From Streptococcus ratti FA-1 = DSM 20564 (GTDB lineage: Bacteria; Bacillota; Bacilli; Lactobacillales; Streptococcaceae), in NCBI RefSeq assembly GCF_000286075.1, contig NZ_AJTZ01000004.1, positions 1-64,000 on the forward strand: 64,000 bases of DNA, read 5' to 3'. Position 1 is the stretch's first letter, and each line of letters starts with the position of its first letter. The notes below the pieces were generated by a model that did not search any database, had not been told where the DNA came from, and saw only the letters and a program-made list of their open reading frames with translations. Below, piece after piece: positions 10,005 to 20,349 of the stretch. Made by a program: the position numbers and the translations under genes.

Positions 10005-10547
10005 TTATTTTGCAAAAGGCATTCCAAGGCCTGTAAGCAATTCACGTGATTCTTCATCGGTATTAGCAGTTGTTACGATAACAATATCAAGACCGCGTAC
10101 CTTATCAACATTATCAAAGTTGATTTCTGGGAAAATTAATTGTTCTTTAATACCAAGTGTGTAGTTTCCACGACCGTCAAATGATTTTGTCGGAACACCG
10201 TGGAAGTCACGGACACGCGGAAGCGATACGGTAACCAATTTATCCAAGAATTCATACATACGTTCGCCACGAAGAGTAACTTTCGCACCGATAGCAACCC
10301 CTTCACGAAGACGGAAGCCGGCGATTGATTTCTTAGCTTTAGTGATAAGTGGTTTTTGACCTGAGATAAGCGCCAATTCATCAGCAGCTTTTTCAAGGTT
10401 TTTCGCATTTGATACAGCGTCACCAACACCCATGTTAAGGACAATTTTTTCAACCTTAGGCACAGCCATTACAGATGAGTAGCTGAATTTTTCTGTCAAT
10501 GCAGGAACTACTTCATTAAGATATTTTTCTTTTAAGCGATTTGCCAT
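10005..10547 (-). CDS. rplE: 50S ribosomal protein L5
   Basis: The 180-aa protein begins [17 protein letters not shown] and contains GGQKP-type [21 protein letters not shown]5 binds 5S rRNA and contacts P-site tRNA. It follows rplX by 23 bp. Confidence 0.98.
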   Translation of the reverse strand: MANRLKEKYLNEVVPALTEKFSYSSVMAVPKVEKIVLNMGVGDAVSNAKNLEKAADELALISGQKPLITKAKKSIAGFRLREGVAIGAKVTLRGERMYEFLDKLVTVSLPRVRDFHGVPTKSFDGRGNYTLGIKEQLIFPEINFDNVDKVRGLDIVIVTTANTDEESRELLTGLGMPFAK

Positions 10548-10570
10548 TATACTTCTCCTTTCCTTCGTGA

Positions 10571-10876
10571 TTAATCAAGCACTTCGCCTGATTTTTTGTT
10601 GTAACGAACTTTTTTGCCGTCAACAAACTTGTAACCGACACGGCCAGCAACACCGTTCTTGTCAAGAACTTGAACGTTTGATGCATGGATTGGTGCTTCT
10701 TTTTCCACGATAGCACCTTGAGGGTTTTCGTTATTTGGTTTTTGATGTTTCTTGATAATGGCTACGCCTTCAACAACAACTTTATTTACTTTTGGAAGAG
10801 CTTTGAGAACTACAGCTTCGACGCCTTTGTCCTTGCCAGCAATAACGCGAACTTTATCGCCTTTTTTTACAAACAT
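10571..10876 (-). CDS. rplX: 50S ribosomal protein L24
   Basis: A 101-aa protein with an N-terminal KOW motif ([20 protein letters not shown]). L24 is an assembly initiator on 23S rRNA. It follows rplN by 82 bp. Confidence 0.98.
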   Translation of the reverse strand: MFVKKGDKVRVIAGKDKGVEAVVLKALPKVNKVVVEGVAIIKKHQKPNNENPQGAIVEKEAPIHASNVQVLDKNGVAGRVGYKFVDGKKVRYNKKSGEVLD

Positions 10877-10958
10877 TTGAGTTATTCTCCTCTATATATT
10901 TCTTACGCCCTGAAGGCACCCTAGAAAATTCCCAGGGGACTAAGTTTGTTTTTTAGAA

Positions 10959-11327
10959 TTAAAGTACTTCTGGTGCCAGTGACACGATCTTCATGAAGTT
11001 GCCTTCACGCAATTCACGTGCGACAGGACCAAAAATACGAGTTCCGCGAGGTGTTTTATCATCACGGATAAGAACAGCTGCATTCTCATCGAACTTGATG
11101 TATGAACCATCAGCACGGCGAGCGCCTGATTTAGTACGAACGATAACGGCTTTGACAACGTCACCTTTTTTAACCGCACCACCAGGAGTAGCTTGTTTTA
11201 CTGAAGCAACGATGACATCACCGATGTTTGCGAATTTACGGCCTGATCCACCAAGAACTTTGATAGTCAAGATTTCGCGAGCACCAGAGTTATCAGCAAC
11301 TTTTAAACGACTTTCTGATTGAATCAT
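10959..11327 (-). CDS. rplN: 50S ribosomal protein L14
   Basis: A 122-aa protein beginning [20 protein letters not shown] and ending [10 protein letters not shown], a full-length L14. It forms part of the bridge to the 30S subunit. It lies between rpsQ and rplX. Confidence 0.98.
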   Translation of the reverse strand: MIQSESRLKVADNSGAREILTIKVLGGSGRKFANIGDVIVASVKQATPGGAVKKGDVVKAVIVRTKSGARRADGSYIKFDENAAVLIRDDKTPRGTRIFGPVARELREGNFMKIVSLAPEVL

Positions 11328-11354
11328 TTAAGTTTTCTCTCCTTTCAGGCTTGA

Positions 11355-11615
11355 TTAAATAATAACGGCTTCTTCAACCACTTCAACAAGACGGAAATGC
11401 TTTGTCGCTGAAAGCGGGCGAGTTTCCATGATGCGAACGATATCGCCTTCTTTAGCAACATTGTTTTCATCATGCGCCTTATATTTCTTAGAGTAGTTAA
11501 TACGTTTACCATAGACTGGGTGGTTACGTTTTGTTTCAACTACAACTGTGATTGTTTTGTCCATTTTATCTGATACAACACGACCAACTAATGTTCTACG
11601 TTGTTTACGTTCCAT
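11355..11615 (-). CDS. rpsQ: 30S ribosomal protein S17
   Basis: An 86-aa OB-fold protein ([20 protein letters not shown]) of normal length that binds the 5' domain of 16S rRNA. It lies between rpmC and rplN with a GAAAGGAGT ribosome site. Confidence 0.98.
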   Translation of the reverse strand: MERKQRRTLVGRVVSDKMDKTITVVVETKRNHPVYGKRINYSKKYKAHDENNVAKEGDIVRIMETRPLSATKHFRLVEVVEEAVII

Positions 11616-11639
11616 TTAAAAGACTCCTTTCCCAATCTA

Positions 11640-11846
11640 TTATTTATTTTCAGACTGCACTGTTTTTACACGTGCAATTTGCTTTTTAACTTCGTTCAAA
11701 CGGGCAGTTTGATCAAGTTGACCTGCTGCAGCTTGGAAACGAAGGTCGAAAAGTTCTTTCTTCAGTTCGTTTTCTTTCTTAGCAAGTTCTTCTTGAGAAA
11801 GACCACGAAGCTCTTTAACAAAATCTTTAATTTCTTGAAGTTTCAT
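11640..11846 (-). CDS. rpmC: 50S ribosomal protein L29
   Basis: I place the start at the ATG giving [15 protein letters not shown] (68 aa) because GGAGAAAAAC lies directly before it. An upstream in-frame ATG would add eight residues that overlap rplP. L29 sits at the tunnel exit, where it helps form the docking site for trigger factor and SRP. The rplP stop overlaps the leader. Confidence 0.96.
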   Translation of the reverse strand: MKLQEIKDFVKELRGLSQEELAKKENELKKELFDLRFQAAAGQLDQTARLNEVKKQIARVKTVQSENK

Positions 11847-11856
11847 GTTTTTCTCC

Positions 11857-12270
11857 TTATTCTGCTTCACGTTTCACGAATTTAGTTTTAACCGGCAGCT
11901 TGTGGCTGGCAAGACGAAGCGCTTCACGTGCAACTTCTTCAGATACACCAGCGATTTCAAACATCACTTTACCGCGTTTAACCGGTGCTACCCAACCTTC
12001 AGGAGCACCTTTCCCTGAACCCATACGTACACCGATAGCTTTAGCAGTGTATGATTTATGAGGGAAGATTTTAATCCAAACTTTACCGCCACGTTTCATG
12101 TAACGTGTCATTGCAATACGGGCAGCTTCAATTTGACGGTTTGTAATCCAGTGACTAGTAGTAGCTTGAAGACCGTATTCACCGAATGCGACTTCTTTAC
12201 CACCTTTAGCTTCACCGCGCATTTTCCCGCGGAATTCGCGACGGTGTTTAACACGTTTAGGTACTAACAT
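11857..12270 (-). CDS. rplP: 50S ribosomal protein L16
   Basis: A 137-aa protein beginning [20 protein letters not shown]16 lies near the A-site tRNA and the peptidyl transferase centre. It begins 3 bp after the rpsC stop. Confidence 0.98.
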   Translation of the reverse strand: MLVPKRVKHRREFRGKMRGEAKGGKEVAFGEYGLQATTSHWITNRQIEAARIAMTRYMKRGGKVWIKIFPHKSYTAKAIGVRMGSGKGAPEGWVAPVKRGKVMFEIAGVSEEVAREALRLASHKLPVKTKFVKREAE

Positions 12271-12273
12271 TTG

Positions 12274-12927
12274 TTATTTGCCTCCTTTAGTGTTTTTACG
12301 AGCCGGAAGAACTTCCCCACGGTAAATCCAAACTTTAACACCGAGCTTACCATAAGTTGTATCAGCTTCTTCCCAAGCGTAATCGATATCCGCACGAAGT
12401 GTGTGAAGCGGAACAGTTCCTTCTGAGTATCCTTCGCTGCGGGCAATATCTGCACCATTCAAGCGGCCTGATACCTGAGTTTTGATTCCTTTAGCACCTG
12501 CACGCATTGTACGCTGGATAGCTTGTTTTTGTGCACGGCGGAAAGCAACACGTTGCTCAAGCTGGCGGGCAATATTCTCACCAACAAGGTGAGCATCAAG
12601 ATCTGGTGATTTAATTTCAATGATGTTGATGTGAACTTGTTTGCCAGTCAATTTGTTAAGTTGCGCACGAAGAGCGTCAACATTTGCTCCACCTTTACCG
12701 ATAACCATACCTGGTTTTGCAGTATGAAGGGAAACATTTACTTTATTTACTGCGCGTTCGATTTCGATAGTAGAAACTGAAGCGTCAGCCAATTCTTTTT
12801 GAATGAATTTACGGATTGCAAGATCTTCATGAAGGTAATCCGCGTATTCTTTTTCAGCATACCATTTTGCATCCCAGTCACGAATAATACCGACACGCAT
12901 ACCAATTGGATGTACTTTTTGACCCAC
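12274..12927 (-). CDS. rpsC: 30S ribosomal protein S3
   Basis: A 217-aa protein with an N-terminal KH domain ([14 protein letters not shown] near residue 77) and the C-terminal S3 domain ([12 protein letters not shown]). It forms part of the mRNA entry helicase site. It follows rplV by 12 bp. Confidence 0.98.
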   Translation of the reverse strand: MGQKVHPIGMRVGIIRDWDAKWYAEKEYADYLHEDLAIRKFIQKELADASVSTIEIERAVNKVNVSLHTAKPGMVIGKGGANVDALRAQLNKLTGKQVHINIIEIKSPDLDAHLVGENIARQLEQRVAFRRAQKQAIQRTMRAGAKGIKTQVSGRLNGADIARSEGYSEGTVPLHTLRADIDYAWEEADTTYGKLGVKVWIYRGEVLPARKNTKGGK

Positions 12928-12939
12928 GATTTTACCTCC

Positions 12940-13284
12940 TTATTTTTCTGACACAACTACTGTGACGTGAGTTGTGCGTTTGTTGATTGGTGAAGCTGAG
13001 CCTTTAGCACGCGGACGGAAACGTTTCATCGTTGGTCCTTCGTTTGCGAAAGTTTCAGATACTACCAAGTTAGCTTTTTCCAAACCAAAGTTGTTTTCTG
13101 CGTTAGCGATAGCAGAGTTAAGAGTTTTTTCAACGATACGGGCTGCTTTGTTTGGAGTGAATTTTAAGATTGCGATTGCGTCAGCAACGTTCTTACCACG
13201 GATAAGATCAAGTACAAGACGTGTTTTACGAGGTGAAACACGGACTGTACGAGCCATTGCTTTAGCTGAAATAATTTCTGCCAT
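12940..13284 (-). CDS. rplV: 50S ribosomal protein L22
   Basis: A 114-aa protein with [20 protein letters not shown] and the extended hairpin [14 protein letters not shown], which lines the exit tunnel and is a known macrolide-resistance site in other bacteria. The hairpin appears unaltered. It lies between rpsS and rpsC. Confidence 0.98.
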   Translation of the reverse strand: MAEIISAKAMARTVRVSPRKTRLVLDLIRGKNVADAIAILKFTPNKAARIVEKTLNSAIANAENNFGLEKANLVVSETFANEGPTMKRFRPRAKGSASPINKRTTHVTVVVSEK

Positions 13285-13299
13285 TGTGTCCTCCTCCTA

Positions 13300-13578
13300 T
13301 TAACGACGTGTTTTCTTATCGTCAGCTGCGTGACCTTTGTAAGTACGAGTTGGCGCAAATTCACCAAGCTTGTGACCTACCATGTCTTCTTGGATGTAAA
13401 CAGGAACATGTTTACGTCCATCATAAACTGCGATTGTATATCCGATAAAACTTGGGAAAATCGTTGAACGACGTGACCAAGTTTTGATGACTTTTTTCTT
13501 TTCATCATTTGCTTGAGCTTCAATTTTTTTCATCAAATGCTCATCGACGAAAGGTCCTTTTTTAAGACTGCGTCCCAT
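13300..13578 (-). CDS. rpsS: 30S ribosomal protein S19
   Basis: A 92-aa protein ([34 protein letters not shown]) of normal length. It sits in the 30S head with S13. The 206-bp gap upstream to rplB is unusually long and structured. Confidence 0.98.
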   Translation of the reverse strand: MGRSLKKGPFVDEHLMKKIEAQANDEKKKVIKTWSRRSTIFPSFIGYTIAVYDGRKHVPVYIQEDMVGHKLGEFAPTRTYKGHAADDKKTRR

Positions 13579-13784
13579 TGTGTAGTTTTCTCCTTTAAAT
13601 ATAGTACCACAGCGGCTTGGGAGGAGGGTCGAAAACCCAACTTACCCTACCGAGCTGGCGGATTTATCATAACCGACCGGCGCAGTAGTTGACGGTCAAA
13701 TAGCGGCATTTTTCAACTTGCTATTTTCCTCGTCAACTGTGCGGGGTCTCGCTACGAAGTTTTAACAACCTTCTGCTCGGCCGC
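13579..13784. other. Structured spacer between rplB and rpsS
   Basis: AGTTGACG (13687-13694) pairs with CGTCAACT (13731-13738), and inside it AAATAGC (13698-13704) pairs with GCTATTT (13720-13726), giving a long bulged hairpin. ACCACAGCGGC near 13614 recurs in the purE-purD gap near 32259. No gene is visible. Confidence 0.5.
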
Positions 13785-14618
13785 CTATTTTTCGTTACGG
13801 CGACGAACAATAAGTTTATCAGTTCTAGCTTTTTTATTGCGCGTTTTAAGACCAAGCGCTGGTTTACCCCAAGGAGTAGATGGCGCTTTGCGTCCGACTG
13901 GTGCCTTACCTTCACCACCACCGTGCGGGTGATCGTTAGGGTTCATTACAGAACCGCGAACTGTTGGGCGAATACCTCTCCAGCGATTGCGTCCTGCTTT
14001 ACCATAATTAACAAGTCCATGCTGTTCGTTACCAACAACACCTACTGTTGCGCGACAAGTTCCGAGAATCATACGAACTTCGCCAGACTGAAGGCGAACA
14101 AGCACGTATTTGCCTTCTTGACCAAGCACCTGAGCAGAAGCTCCAGCTGCACGAACAAGCTCGGCACCCTTACCTGGTTTTAATTCAATGTTATGAATAA
14201 TAGCACCGACAGGGATATTAGCAAGCGGAAGTGCATTTCCGACTTTGATATCTGCTTCTGGGCCTGAAACGATACGTTGACCGACTTTGAGACCTTTCGG
14301 TGCAATGATGTAAGCCTTCACACCGTCAACATAGTGCACAAGAGCAATGTTAGCTGAGCGGTTTGGATCGTATTCGATTGTTTTAACAACCGCTTCAACA
14401 CCGTCTTTATTACGCTTGAAATCAATCAAACGATAGTGGCGTTTGTGACCGCCGCCTTGGTGGCGAACAGTGATACGGCCGTTATTATTGCGGCCAGCCT
14501 TGGTTTTCAGCGGAGCAAGCAATGATTTCTCAGGAGTGCTTGTAGTGATTTCAGCAAAATCCAAAGAAGTCATATTACGACGGCCATTTGTCGTTGGTTT
14601 ATAAACTTTAATACCCAC
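13785..14618 (-). CDS. rplB: 50S ribosomal protein L2
   Basis: A 277-aa protein that starts [18 protein letters not shown] and carries [17 protein letters not shown], with the conserved histidine near the peptidyl transferase centre. It lies between rplW and rpsS. Confidence 0.99.
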   Translation of the reverse strand: MGIKVYKPTTNGRRNMTSLDFAEITTSTPEKSLLAPLKTKAGRNNNGRITVRHQGGGHKRHYRLIDFKRNKDGVEAVVKTIEYDPNRSANIALVHYVDGVKAYIIAPKGLKVGQRIVSGPEADIKVGNALPLANIPVGAIIHNIELKPGKGAELVRAAGASAQVLGQEGKYVLVRLQSGEVRMILGTCRATVGVVGNEQHGLVNYGKAGRNRWRGIRPTVRGSVMNPNDHPHGGGEGKAPVGRKAPSTPWGKPALGLKTRNKKARTDKLIVRRRNEK

Positions 14619-14635
14619 GTTAATTCCTCCTTTGA

Positions 14636-14932
14636 TTATTCAGCTTCAGCTGCAAACAACTCGATTGCTTTAGAATCAGCTGTAAGAGTGATGATAGCTT
14701 TTTTGGTTTTGCTTGTGAAGCCTGTGTAGCGACCCACACGTTTTTGTTTTGGTTTTACATTTACTGTACGGACACTGGCAACTTTAACACCGTCAAATGC
14801 TGCTTCAACAGCTTGTTTGATTAAAAGTTTATGTGCGCGAGTATCAACTTCAAATGTATATTTCCCCTCTTCAAGGGCAACCATTGATTTTTCAGTAACA
14901 ACAGGTTTTTTGATTACGTCGTACAAATTCAT
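14636..14932 (-). CDS. rplW: 50S ribosomal protein L23
   Basis: A 98-aa protein ([17 protein letters not shown]) forming the docking site for trigger factor and SRP at the tunnel exit. Its start shares one base with the rplD stop (TAATG). Confidence 0.98.
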   Translation of the reverse strand: MNLYDVIKKPVVTEKSMVALEEGKYTFEVDTRAHKLLIKQAVEAAFDGVKVASVRTVNVKPKQKRVGRYTGFTSKTKKAIITLTADSKAIELFAAEAE

Positions 14933-15555
14933 TATGCAAGAACCTCCTCGATATTAGAGATTGCTTCTTTAGTAACAAGAAGTTTGTCGCTGTTTACGAT
15001 ATCAAGGACACTTGCAGTTGCTGCTGTAGCAACTTTTACATTTGGAAGGTTGCGAGCTGATAATTCAGCAAACTCATTTCCTTCTTCAAGAATAACAAGT
15101 ACTTTTGAATCAATGCTGAGTGCAGCAAGCGCCTGTGCAAATTCTTTAGTTTTTGGAGCTTCAAAAGAAAGAGCATCAACAGCTACAAATTTTTCATCAG
15201 CAACTTTTGCTGAATAAACAGATTTCAACGCGAGGCGACGAACTTTTTGCGGAAGTTTGTAGCCATAAGAACGTGGAGTTGGTCCAAAGACAACACCACC
15301 ACCACGCCATTGTGGTGAGCGGATAGAACCTTGACGCGCACGTCCAGTTCCTTTTTGACGCCATGGTTTACGGCCGCCGCCTGATACTGCTGAACGGTTT
15401 TTAACCGCATGGGTACCTTGGCGAAGGTTAGCACGTTGGCTGATAACAACATCAAATACTACTGATTCATTTGGTTCAATCCCAAAGACAGCATCATTAA
15501 GTGTCACTTGACCAGCTTCTTTACCAGTTTGGTCAAATAGTTTTACGTTTGCCAT
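14932..15555 (-). CDS. rplD: 50S ribosomal protein L4
   Basis: A 207-aa protein with the tunnel loop rich in Gly and Arg ([20 protein letters not shown]). In Gammaproteobacteria L4 represses its own operon; no such control can be read here. It is coupled to rplW by a one-base overlap. Confidence 0.98.
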   Translation of the reverse strand: MANVKLFDQTGKEAGQVTLNDAVFGIEPNESVVFDVVISQRANLRQGTHAVKNRSAVSGGGRKPWRQKGTGRARQGSIRSPQWRGGGVVFGPTPRSYGYKLPQKVRRLALKSVYSAKVADEKFVAVDALSFEAPKTKEFAQALAALSIDSKVLVILEEGNEFAELSARNLPNVKVATAATASVLDIVNSDKLLVTKEAISNIEEVLA

Positions 15556-15579
15556 GTTAACTGATTTCCCCTTTCCTTA

Positions 15580-16206
15580 TTATTTAGCAGCTTTGACTGC
15601 TGATTTGATGGTGATAAGAGATTTCTTAGCACCTGGCACATTACCCTTGATAAGGATAACGTTTTTTTCCGGAACAACTTGAACCACTTCAAGATTTTGA
15701 ATGGTTACACGGTTGCCGCCCATGCGTCCTGCAAGGTTTTTACCTTTGAACACACGGTTAGGCGCAACAGGCCCCATAGAACCAGGACGACGGTGGTAAC
15801 GAGAACCGTGAGCCATAGGCCCGCGTGATTGTCCGTGACGCTTAATAGCACCTTGGAAACCTTTACCCTTGGTTGTACCAGTAACATCAACAACATCACC
15901 AGCTTCGAATTGTTCAACTGTAATTTCTTGTCCAACTTCCAAGCCTTCAATGTTTTTGAATTCACGAATGAAGCGCTTAGGAGCTGTGTTGGCTTTCGCC
16001 ACATGGCCTTTGGCAGGTTTGTTGCTCAACACTTCACGTTTGTCGTCAAAACCAACTTGAACTGCTTCATAACCGTCTGTTTCAACAGTCTTAACTTGAA
16101 GCACAACATTTGGAGTTGCTTCGATGACAGTAACAGGGATAAATTCACCAGCTTCAGTGAAGATTTGAGTCATTCCCACTTTTTTCCCTAAGATTCCTTT
16201 TGTCAT
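15580..16206 (-). CDS. rplC: 50S ribosomal protein L3
   Basis: A 208-aa protein ([20 protein letters not shown]) of full length with the extended loop [18 protein letters not shown] reaching the peptidyl transferase centre. The 273-bp gap upstream to rpsJ carries a tandem hairpin repeat and a dispersed repeat. Confidence 0.98.
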   Translation of the reverse strand: MTKGILGKKVGMTQIFTEAGEFIPVTVIEATPNVVLQVKTVETDGYEAVQVGFDDKREVLSNKPAKGHVAKANTAPKRFIREFKNIEGLEVGQEITVEQFEAGDVVDVTGTTKGKGFQGAIKRHGQSRGPMAHGSRYHRRPGSMGPVAPNRVFKGKNLAGRMGGNRVTIQNLEVVQVVPEKNVILIKGNVPGAKKSLITIKSAVKAAK

Positions 16207-16236
16207 GAGAAAATATTTCCTTTGCTTATTTTATTT

Positions 16237-16302
16237 AAAAAGTTTTTTATGAGCGTTTTTCATGCTCAAAAAAGTTTTTAACGAGCGTTTTTTATGCTCA
16301 AG
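16237..16302. repeat. Two tandem ~31-bp hairpin units upstream of rplC
   Basis: The block AAAAAGTTTTT...GAGCGTTTTT(C/T)ATGCTC occurs twice in a row. In each unit GAGC and GCTC pair around an A/T-rich loop. It is a local tandem duplication of a small hairpin. Confidence 0.55.
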
Positions 16303-16306
16303 GTAA

Positions 16307-16467
16307 GATGCAAAAAGCGTCAAACTCACAGCAAAAACAGGAAATCTGACGAAGAAACTTCTGTTTCTAGGAAGATTTATACCTAAAGGTAGCCACATCC
16401 GTAATCTAGCTAAAGCTATAACGGTTGCGTCTCTTTTTTTGCACAGAGTTTAGCTTGTGCTCAATTA
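16307..16467 (+). repeat. Dispersed intergenic repeat, copy 4 (between rpsJ and rplC)
   Basis: It starts GATGCAAAAAGCGTCAAAC, contains AGGAAATCTGACGAAG, then CTCTTTTTTTGCACAGAG, and ends TTGTGCTCAATTA. Block order agrees with copies 7 and 8; the middle is longer. Confidence 0.6.
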
Positions 16468-16479
16468 GGTGAAATCAGA

Positions 16480-16788
16480 TTAAAGTTTGATTTCGACGTT
16501 AACACCGCTTGGAAGATCAAGCTTCATCAGTGCATCAACAGTTTTTTGCGTTGGGTTCACGATATCAATAAGACGTTTGTGAGTACGCATTTCAAATTGT
16601 TCGCGAGAATCTTTGTATTTGTGAGTCGCACGAATAACTGTGTAAAGACTGCGTTCAGTTGGAAGTGGTACGGGACCAGCTACGCTTGCGCCTGTACGAG
16701 TCGCTGTTTCTACGATTTTTTCTGCCGCTGTATCAAGTGTACGGTGTTCGTATGCCTTCAAACGGATACGGATTTTTTTGTTTGCCAT
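16480..16788 (-). CDS. rpsJ: 30S ribosomal protein S10
   Basis: A 102-aa protein ([19 protein letters not shown]), first gene of the S10-spc-alpha operon. S10 is a 30S head protein and also, in other species, an antitermination factor (NusE). GAGAGGAGAAAAG is its ribosome site. Confidence 0.99.
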   Translation of the reverse strand: MANKKIRIRLKAYEHRTLDTAAEKIVETATRTGASVAGPVPLPTERSLYTVIRATHKYKDSREQFEMRTHKRLIDIVNPTQKTVDALMKLDLPSGVNVEIKL

Positions 16789-16950
16789 CTTTTCTCCTCT
16801 CGTCTATTTAAAATAATAGGCTAGCTCCACAAGAAAACCGACAGTCTTTGCGTGGCAATGCAACCGAGCGTGTCGCAACCTCTTGCATCAAAGCTAAAAG
16901 CTGTTTTTACAGCACCCGATTAGTATAACAAATAAAACGTGGCATTGCAA
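16789..16950 (-). promoter_or_regulatory. S10 operon promoter and leader
   Basis: TTGCAA (16945-16950), 17 bp, TATACT (16922-16927) is a near-consensus sigma-A promoter. The leader of about 125 nt contains a small hairpin (GCTGT/ACAGC near 16892-16907) and other pairable segments, leaving room for leader control, though I cannot match it to a described regulator site. Confidence 0.75.
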
Positions 16951-17032
16951 GGGTTTTGAGGACTTTTTTTATTTTCTTCTCATGAAAGGGCTTTTAAAAA
17001 GAAACAATCTCAGACTGTCCCCTTTCTTTAAC

Positions 17033-18331
17033 TTAATTAATCGATTTTACATATACCCTTTTGTACATATAGTATAAAAAGAGCCAGCGAAAGACATTAT
17101 CAGCCAAAGTCGCAAGCCAGACACCGGATAGACCCATTCCCATGCTGATACCTAGGCAATAACCCAAGACAATACGAATGAGCCACATGCCAATGGTCGT
17201 GGCATAAAAGGGAAGCTTTGCCTTCCCCAAACCTTGCCAGACTGCAGTGAAAACCAAGGTACCTGCTGTAGCAGGACCACCGATAAAAGAATAAAACAGT
17301 ACAACCAAACTAGCCTGAAGAGCTTCTTTATTGGTTGTAAAAAGAAGAGTCAGATGCCTTCCCAGAAAAAAGACAAAGGCTCCAATTAACAGCATTAATA
17401 TAGTTGAGAAAATATAGGATTCCCTGATGACCTGCTGGATATCGCTTTTTTTGCCCTCCCCCAGATAATGAGCCACCAAAATAACCGTCGCCGTGGCAAC
17501 TCCCATACCAGGCATGTAATTAAACTGTGTCAGGGTCTCGCCGATTGCATTCCCGGCCACTGCTTCCGTTCCCAATCTGACAATGATGGCCACGATGACA
17601 ACATCCCCTGCCCGCATCATCAGCCTCTCTCCAGCCGCCGGCAGCGCAAGATCGACTAAGTTTTTGTCCAGTTTAAACCGCATATCCGCTAGAATCGCTC
17701 TAATGGGCAGCTGACTCGCCAGAACAGCTGTTCCGACAAAGCGCGAAAAAACTGTGGCAGCAGCGACGCCAGCGATACCCCAATGGCATAGAAAAACAGC
17801 AACCGCCGATAAAAGAGCATTCAACACATTGGCCAAGAAACTAGCATACATTGGCAGCTTTGCCTTCCCTTGAGCTCTCAAAACAGCACCCAAGGTGGTT
17901 TGTAAACCAAGAGTGACAATCAGACCGCCGACCAGCGCTAAATAGAGGCTTCCCGTCCGTGTCACGTCAGCAGCCGTCCCCAAAAAACGCAGCATCTGCT
18001 GACCAAAAACCAGGGATACAGCCCCTAAAATCAAACTGATAACTATTGTTATAAAAATGGATTCCGCTTCATAAAATCGTGTTTTGGCCGCATCCCGTTC
18101 ACCCAGACTCTTAGCAATCAGGCTTGACACCGCTGCTCCGAGGGCAATAAAAACAGCCTGGTAAACAGTGATAATATTATTTGCAACTGAAACGCCTGAA
18201 ACAGCCACCAAGCCCAGCTGCGCAACCAGATAATTATCCACAACTCCCATTAGCATCTGCAAAAGATTTTCTGCCATAGCCGGCAGTGCAAGTCCAATAA
18301 TTTTCTTTCTTTGTTTCATATTCCTATACAT
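17033..18331 (-). CDS. MATE family multidrug/solute exporter
   Basis: The ~430-aa protein has about twelve hydrophobic segments in two repeated halves and begins KQRKKIIGLALPAMAENLLQ, the N-terminal helix typical of DinF/NorM-type MATE transporters, which export cationic compounds using Na+ or H+ gradients. The start is uncertain: ATG at 18331 has GGAGG 15 nt upstream, while ATG at 18319 (MKQRKK) has AGGA too close. A 5-codon frame starting at the GGAGG-proximal ATG (18341) ends across this start. It lies downstream of thrC behind a terminator. Confidence 0.9.
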   Translation of the reverse strand: MYRNMKQRKKIIGLALPAMAENLLQMLMGVVDNYLVAQLGLVAVSGVSVANNIITVYQAVFIALGAAVSSLIAKSLGERDAAKTRFYEAESIFITIVISLILGAVSLVFGQQMLRFLGTAADVTRTGSLYLALVGGLIVTLGLQTTLGAVLRAQGKAKLPMYASFLANVLNALLSAVAVFLCHWGIAGVAAATVFSRFVGTAVLASQLPIRAILADMRFKLDKNLVDLALPAAGERLMMRAGDVVIVAIIVRLGTEAVAGNAIGETLTQFNYMPGMGVATATVILVAHYLGEGKKSDIQQVIRESYIFSTILMLLIGAFVFFLGRHLTLLFTTNKEALQASLVVLFYSFIGGPATAGTLVFTAVWQGLGKAKLPFYATTIGMWLIRIVLGYCLGISMGMGLSGVWLATLADNVFRWLFLYYMYKRVYVKSIN

Positions 18332-18515
18332 GAAAGCCCATAACAGCCTCCGTTAAACTGACAATATCAAATCTTTTTATAGCCATCCCCAAAACAGCAC
18401 TCTGGGGTGTAATCAAGGCACTAAACAAAAAAGAGCTGACCAACGTAAGCTTAACAAAGCTATTTCCCCTACTATATTAAAAACAATCCTTGTCACAATA
18501 CTTTTAGTTATAATT

Positions 18516-18547
18516 AAAAGGCTGGAATTGTGTCCCAGCCTTTTTTT
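18516..18547 (-). terminator. Terminator of thrC
   Basis: AAGGCTGG and CCAGCCTT form a stem around an ACACAAT-type loop. Flanking A and T runs make it usable in both directions. It overlaps the last codon of thrC. Confidence 0.75.
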
Positions 18548-20030
18548 AGATTTCCAAATAAGACTCAACCGCTTTTTGCATATCAGCTGCGGCAACGACC
18601 TTTCGATGACGAACCGGGGCAGTATCAAGGCCGGCAACTGCTGCTGGCACAGTAACACCCGATAGCTCTTTTAGGTCGCGGACAGCTGCAAAGTCATCTC
18701 CTGAATCCTTGCCGGTCACCGCCTGCACTGTAACCCGCGGGAATTTATAAGGACTGGCTGTTGAAGCAATAACTGTCGGTCTTTGATCTCCTGTAGCAGC
18801 CTTATAGGCACGATAGACAGCTGAAGCAACCGCTGTATGCGGATCCTCAATATACTTATTATCCTCATAAACACGCTTGATTTCTGCAGCAGTCTCTGCC
18901 TCGCTCGTAAAACCTGCTGCAAACAAGTCCAAGATAGCCTTATCTGCATTTTCTAAGGTATACTCGCCTTTTTCTGTCAGAGCATCCATAAGCTCTTTCG
19001 TTTTGGCAGAATTATTGCCCAACAAATGGAAAATGAGCCGTTCTAAATTTGATGAAACCAAAATGTCCATGGACGGACTGGTAGTGACATAGAAGTCACG
19101 CTTTTTATCGTAGGTTCCTGTTTTAAAGAAGTCTGTCAGTACATTATTTTCATTTGAAGCACAGATTAATTTTCCAACCGGCACACCAATTTGATAGGCA
19201 TAATAAGCAGCTAAGATGTTGCCAAAGTTCCCGGTCGGCACCGTAAAGTTGACCTTATCACCGTTTTGAATATCTCCGGATTTAACCAACTGTGCATAGG
19301 CATAAACATAGTAAACAACCTGAGGAATCAGGCGGCCCACATTCATCGAATTAGCAGAAGAAAACTGAGTTCCTTTTTGCAGCAGTTTATTCCGCAGCTC
19401 AGCATCGTTGAACATTTTTTTAACATTGGTCTGAGCATCATCAAAGTTTCCTTCAATCGCAACGACATGAGTATTGCTGCCCTTTTGTGTTGTCATCTGC
19501 AGTTCTTGAATTTTGCTGACCCCTCCGTGAGGATAAAAAACAATAATCTCTGTTCCTGGAACATCAGCAAAACCGGCCATAGCGGCCTTGCCTGTATCAC
19601 CAGAAGTTGCTGTTAAAATGACAATTTTATTATCAACACCCTGCTTTTTCGCAGACGTTGTCAGCAGATACGGAAGAATAGACAAAGCCATATCTTTAAA
19701 AGCAATGGTTGAGCCATGAAACAGTTCCAAATTATACTGACCATTAAGCTTAACAAGCGGTGCAATCTCCGGTGTATCAAACTTATCATCATAAGCATGT
19801 GCAATGCAGTAATCCAGTTCTTCTTCGGTAAAGTCATCCAAAAAAGCAGACAGCACTAATTTTGCAACTTCCTGATAAGAAGCTGTCTTAAGCTGTTCAA
19901 AGTCCAGCTCAACCTGCGGATAAGAAACTGGGGTGAACAAGCCGCCGTCTGCTGCTAATCCCTGCAGAATAGCCTGACTGGCAGTCACAGTATTATTGGC
20001 ATCTCGAGTTGATTGATAAACTAGGGTCAT
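18546..20030 (-). CDS. thrC: Threonine synthase
   Basis: The 494-aa PLP enzyme converts O-phosphohomoserine to threonine. The PLP lysine is K112 in GSTIAFKDMAL; TATSGDTGKAAMAG and GNFGNILAAYYA bind the phosphates. The N-terminal domain begins VYQSTRDANNTVTASQAIL as in the longer class of threonine synthases. It is transcribed alone: an extended -10 element lies upstream and a terminator at its stop. Confidence 0.97.
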   Translation of the reverse strand: MTLVYQSTRDANNTVTASQAILQGLAADGGLFTPVSYPQVELDFEQLKTASYQEVAKLVLSAFLDDFTEEELDYCIAHAYDDKFDTPEIAPLVKLNGQYNLELFHGSTIAFKDMALSILPYLLTTSAKKQGVDNKIVILTATSGDTGKAAMAGFADVPGTEIIVFYPHGGVSKIQELQMTTQKGSNTHVVAIEGNFDDAQTNVKKMFNDAELRNKLLQKGTQFSSANSMNVGRLIPQVVYYVYAYAQLVKSGDIQNGDKVNFTVPTGNFGNILAAYYAYQIGVPVGKLICASNENNVLTDFFKTGTYDKKRDFYVTTSPSMDILVSSNLERLIFHLLGNNSAKTKELMDALTEKGEYTLENADKAILDLFAAGFTSEAETAAEIKRVYEDNKYIEDPHTAVASAVYRAYKAATGDQRPTVIASTASPYKFPRVTVQAVTGKDSGDDFAAVRDLKELSGVTVPAAVAGLDTAPVRHRKVVAAADMQKAVESYLEI

Positions 20031-20066
20031 GATTCATCCTCTTCTATTATAGATAGCTTTTTTAGC

Positions 20067-20075
20067 ATTATACCA
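20067..20075 (-). promoter_or_regulatory. Extended -10 promoter of thrC
   Basis: TGGTATAAT (20067-20075) lies about 40 bp ahead of the thrC ATG. There is no good -35 at 17 bp, so an extended -10 promoter is inferred. Further upstream, TTTATTCAGC/GCTGAATAAA (20098-20138) forms a perfect 10-bp inverted repeat. Confidence 0.5.
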
Positions 20076-20181
20076 TAATTAAATCAAAAGAGCGCAGCTT
20101 TATTCAGCTAAGCTAAAAATCTAAGTCTGCTGAATAAATCAGTCAAAAGCTTATTTTCTCCTTTAGCAGCAGCCAGACTGT

Positions 20182-20216
20182 AAAAACTCAAAAAGCCGGG
20201 ACATCTGCCCAGCTTT
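20182..20216 (-). terminator. Terminator of the small peptide gene
   Basis: AAAAGCTGGG pairs with CCCGGCTTTT around a short loop and is followed on the minus strand by TTGAGTTTTT. It lies 12 bp past the peptide stop. Confidence 0.75.
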
Positions 20217-20228
20217 TGCGGAAAAAAT

Positions 20229-20312
20229 TTAGCTGCCCCAGCGAGCATCTACTCCAGCAATAGAAATCCAGACCACCGCTAAAGCATTGTAAAGCAAAAC
20301 AGACATTTGCAC
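20229..20312 (-). CDS. Small hydrophobic peptide (27 codons), unrecognised
   Basis: GTG at 20312 lies 5 nt after AGGAGG and starts a 27-codon frame (MQMSVLLYNALAVVWIS..., ending AGVDARWGS). ATG at 20306 would give 25 residues, but the GTG has the better spacing. Residues 5-19 are hydrophobic and the tail is polar with Asp, Arg and Trp. A full promoter (TTGCAA-16 bp-TATAAT at 20350-20377) and an intrinsic terminator make this a stand-alone transcription unit. I do not recognise the peptide. A signalling peptide, a toxin of a type I pair or a small membrane protein are all possible. Confidence 0.65.
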   Translation of the reverse strand: MQMSVLLYNALAVVWISIAGVDARWGS

Positions 20313-20349
20313 CGCACCCTCCTTTTTTCTAACACTTGATGTCACCTAT

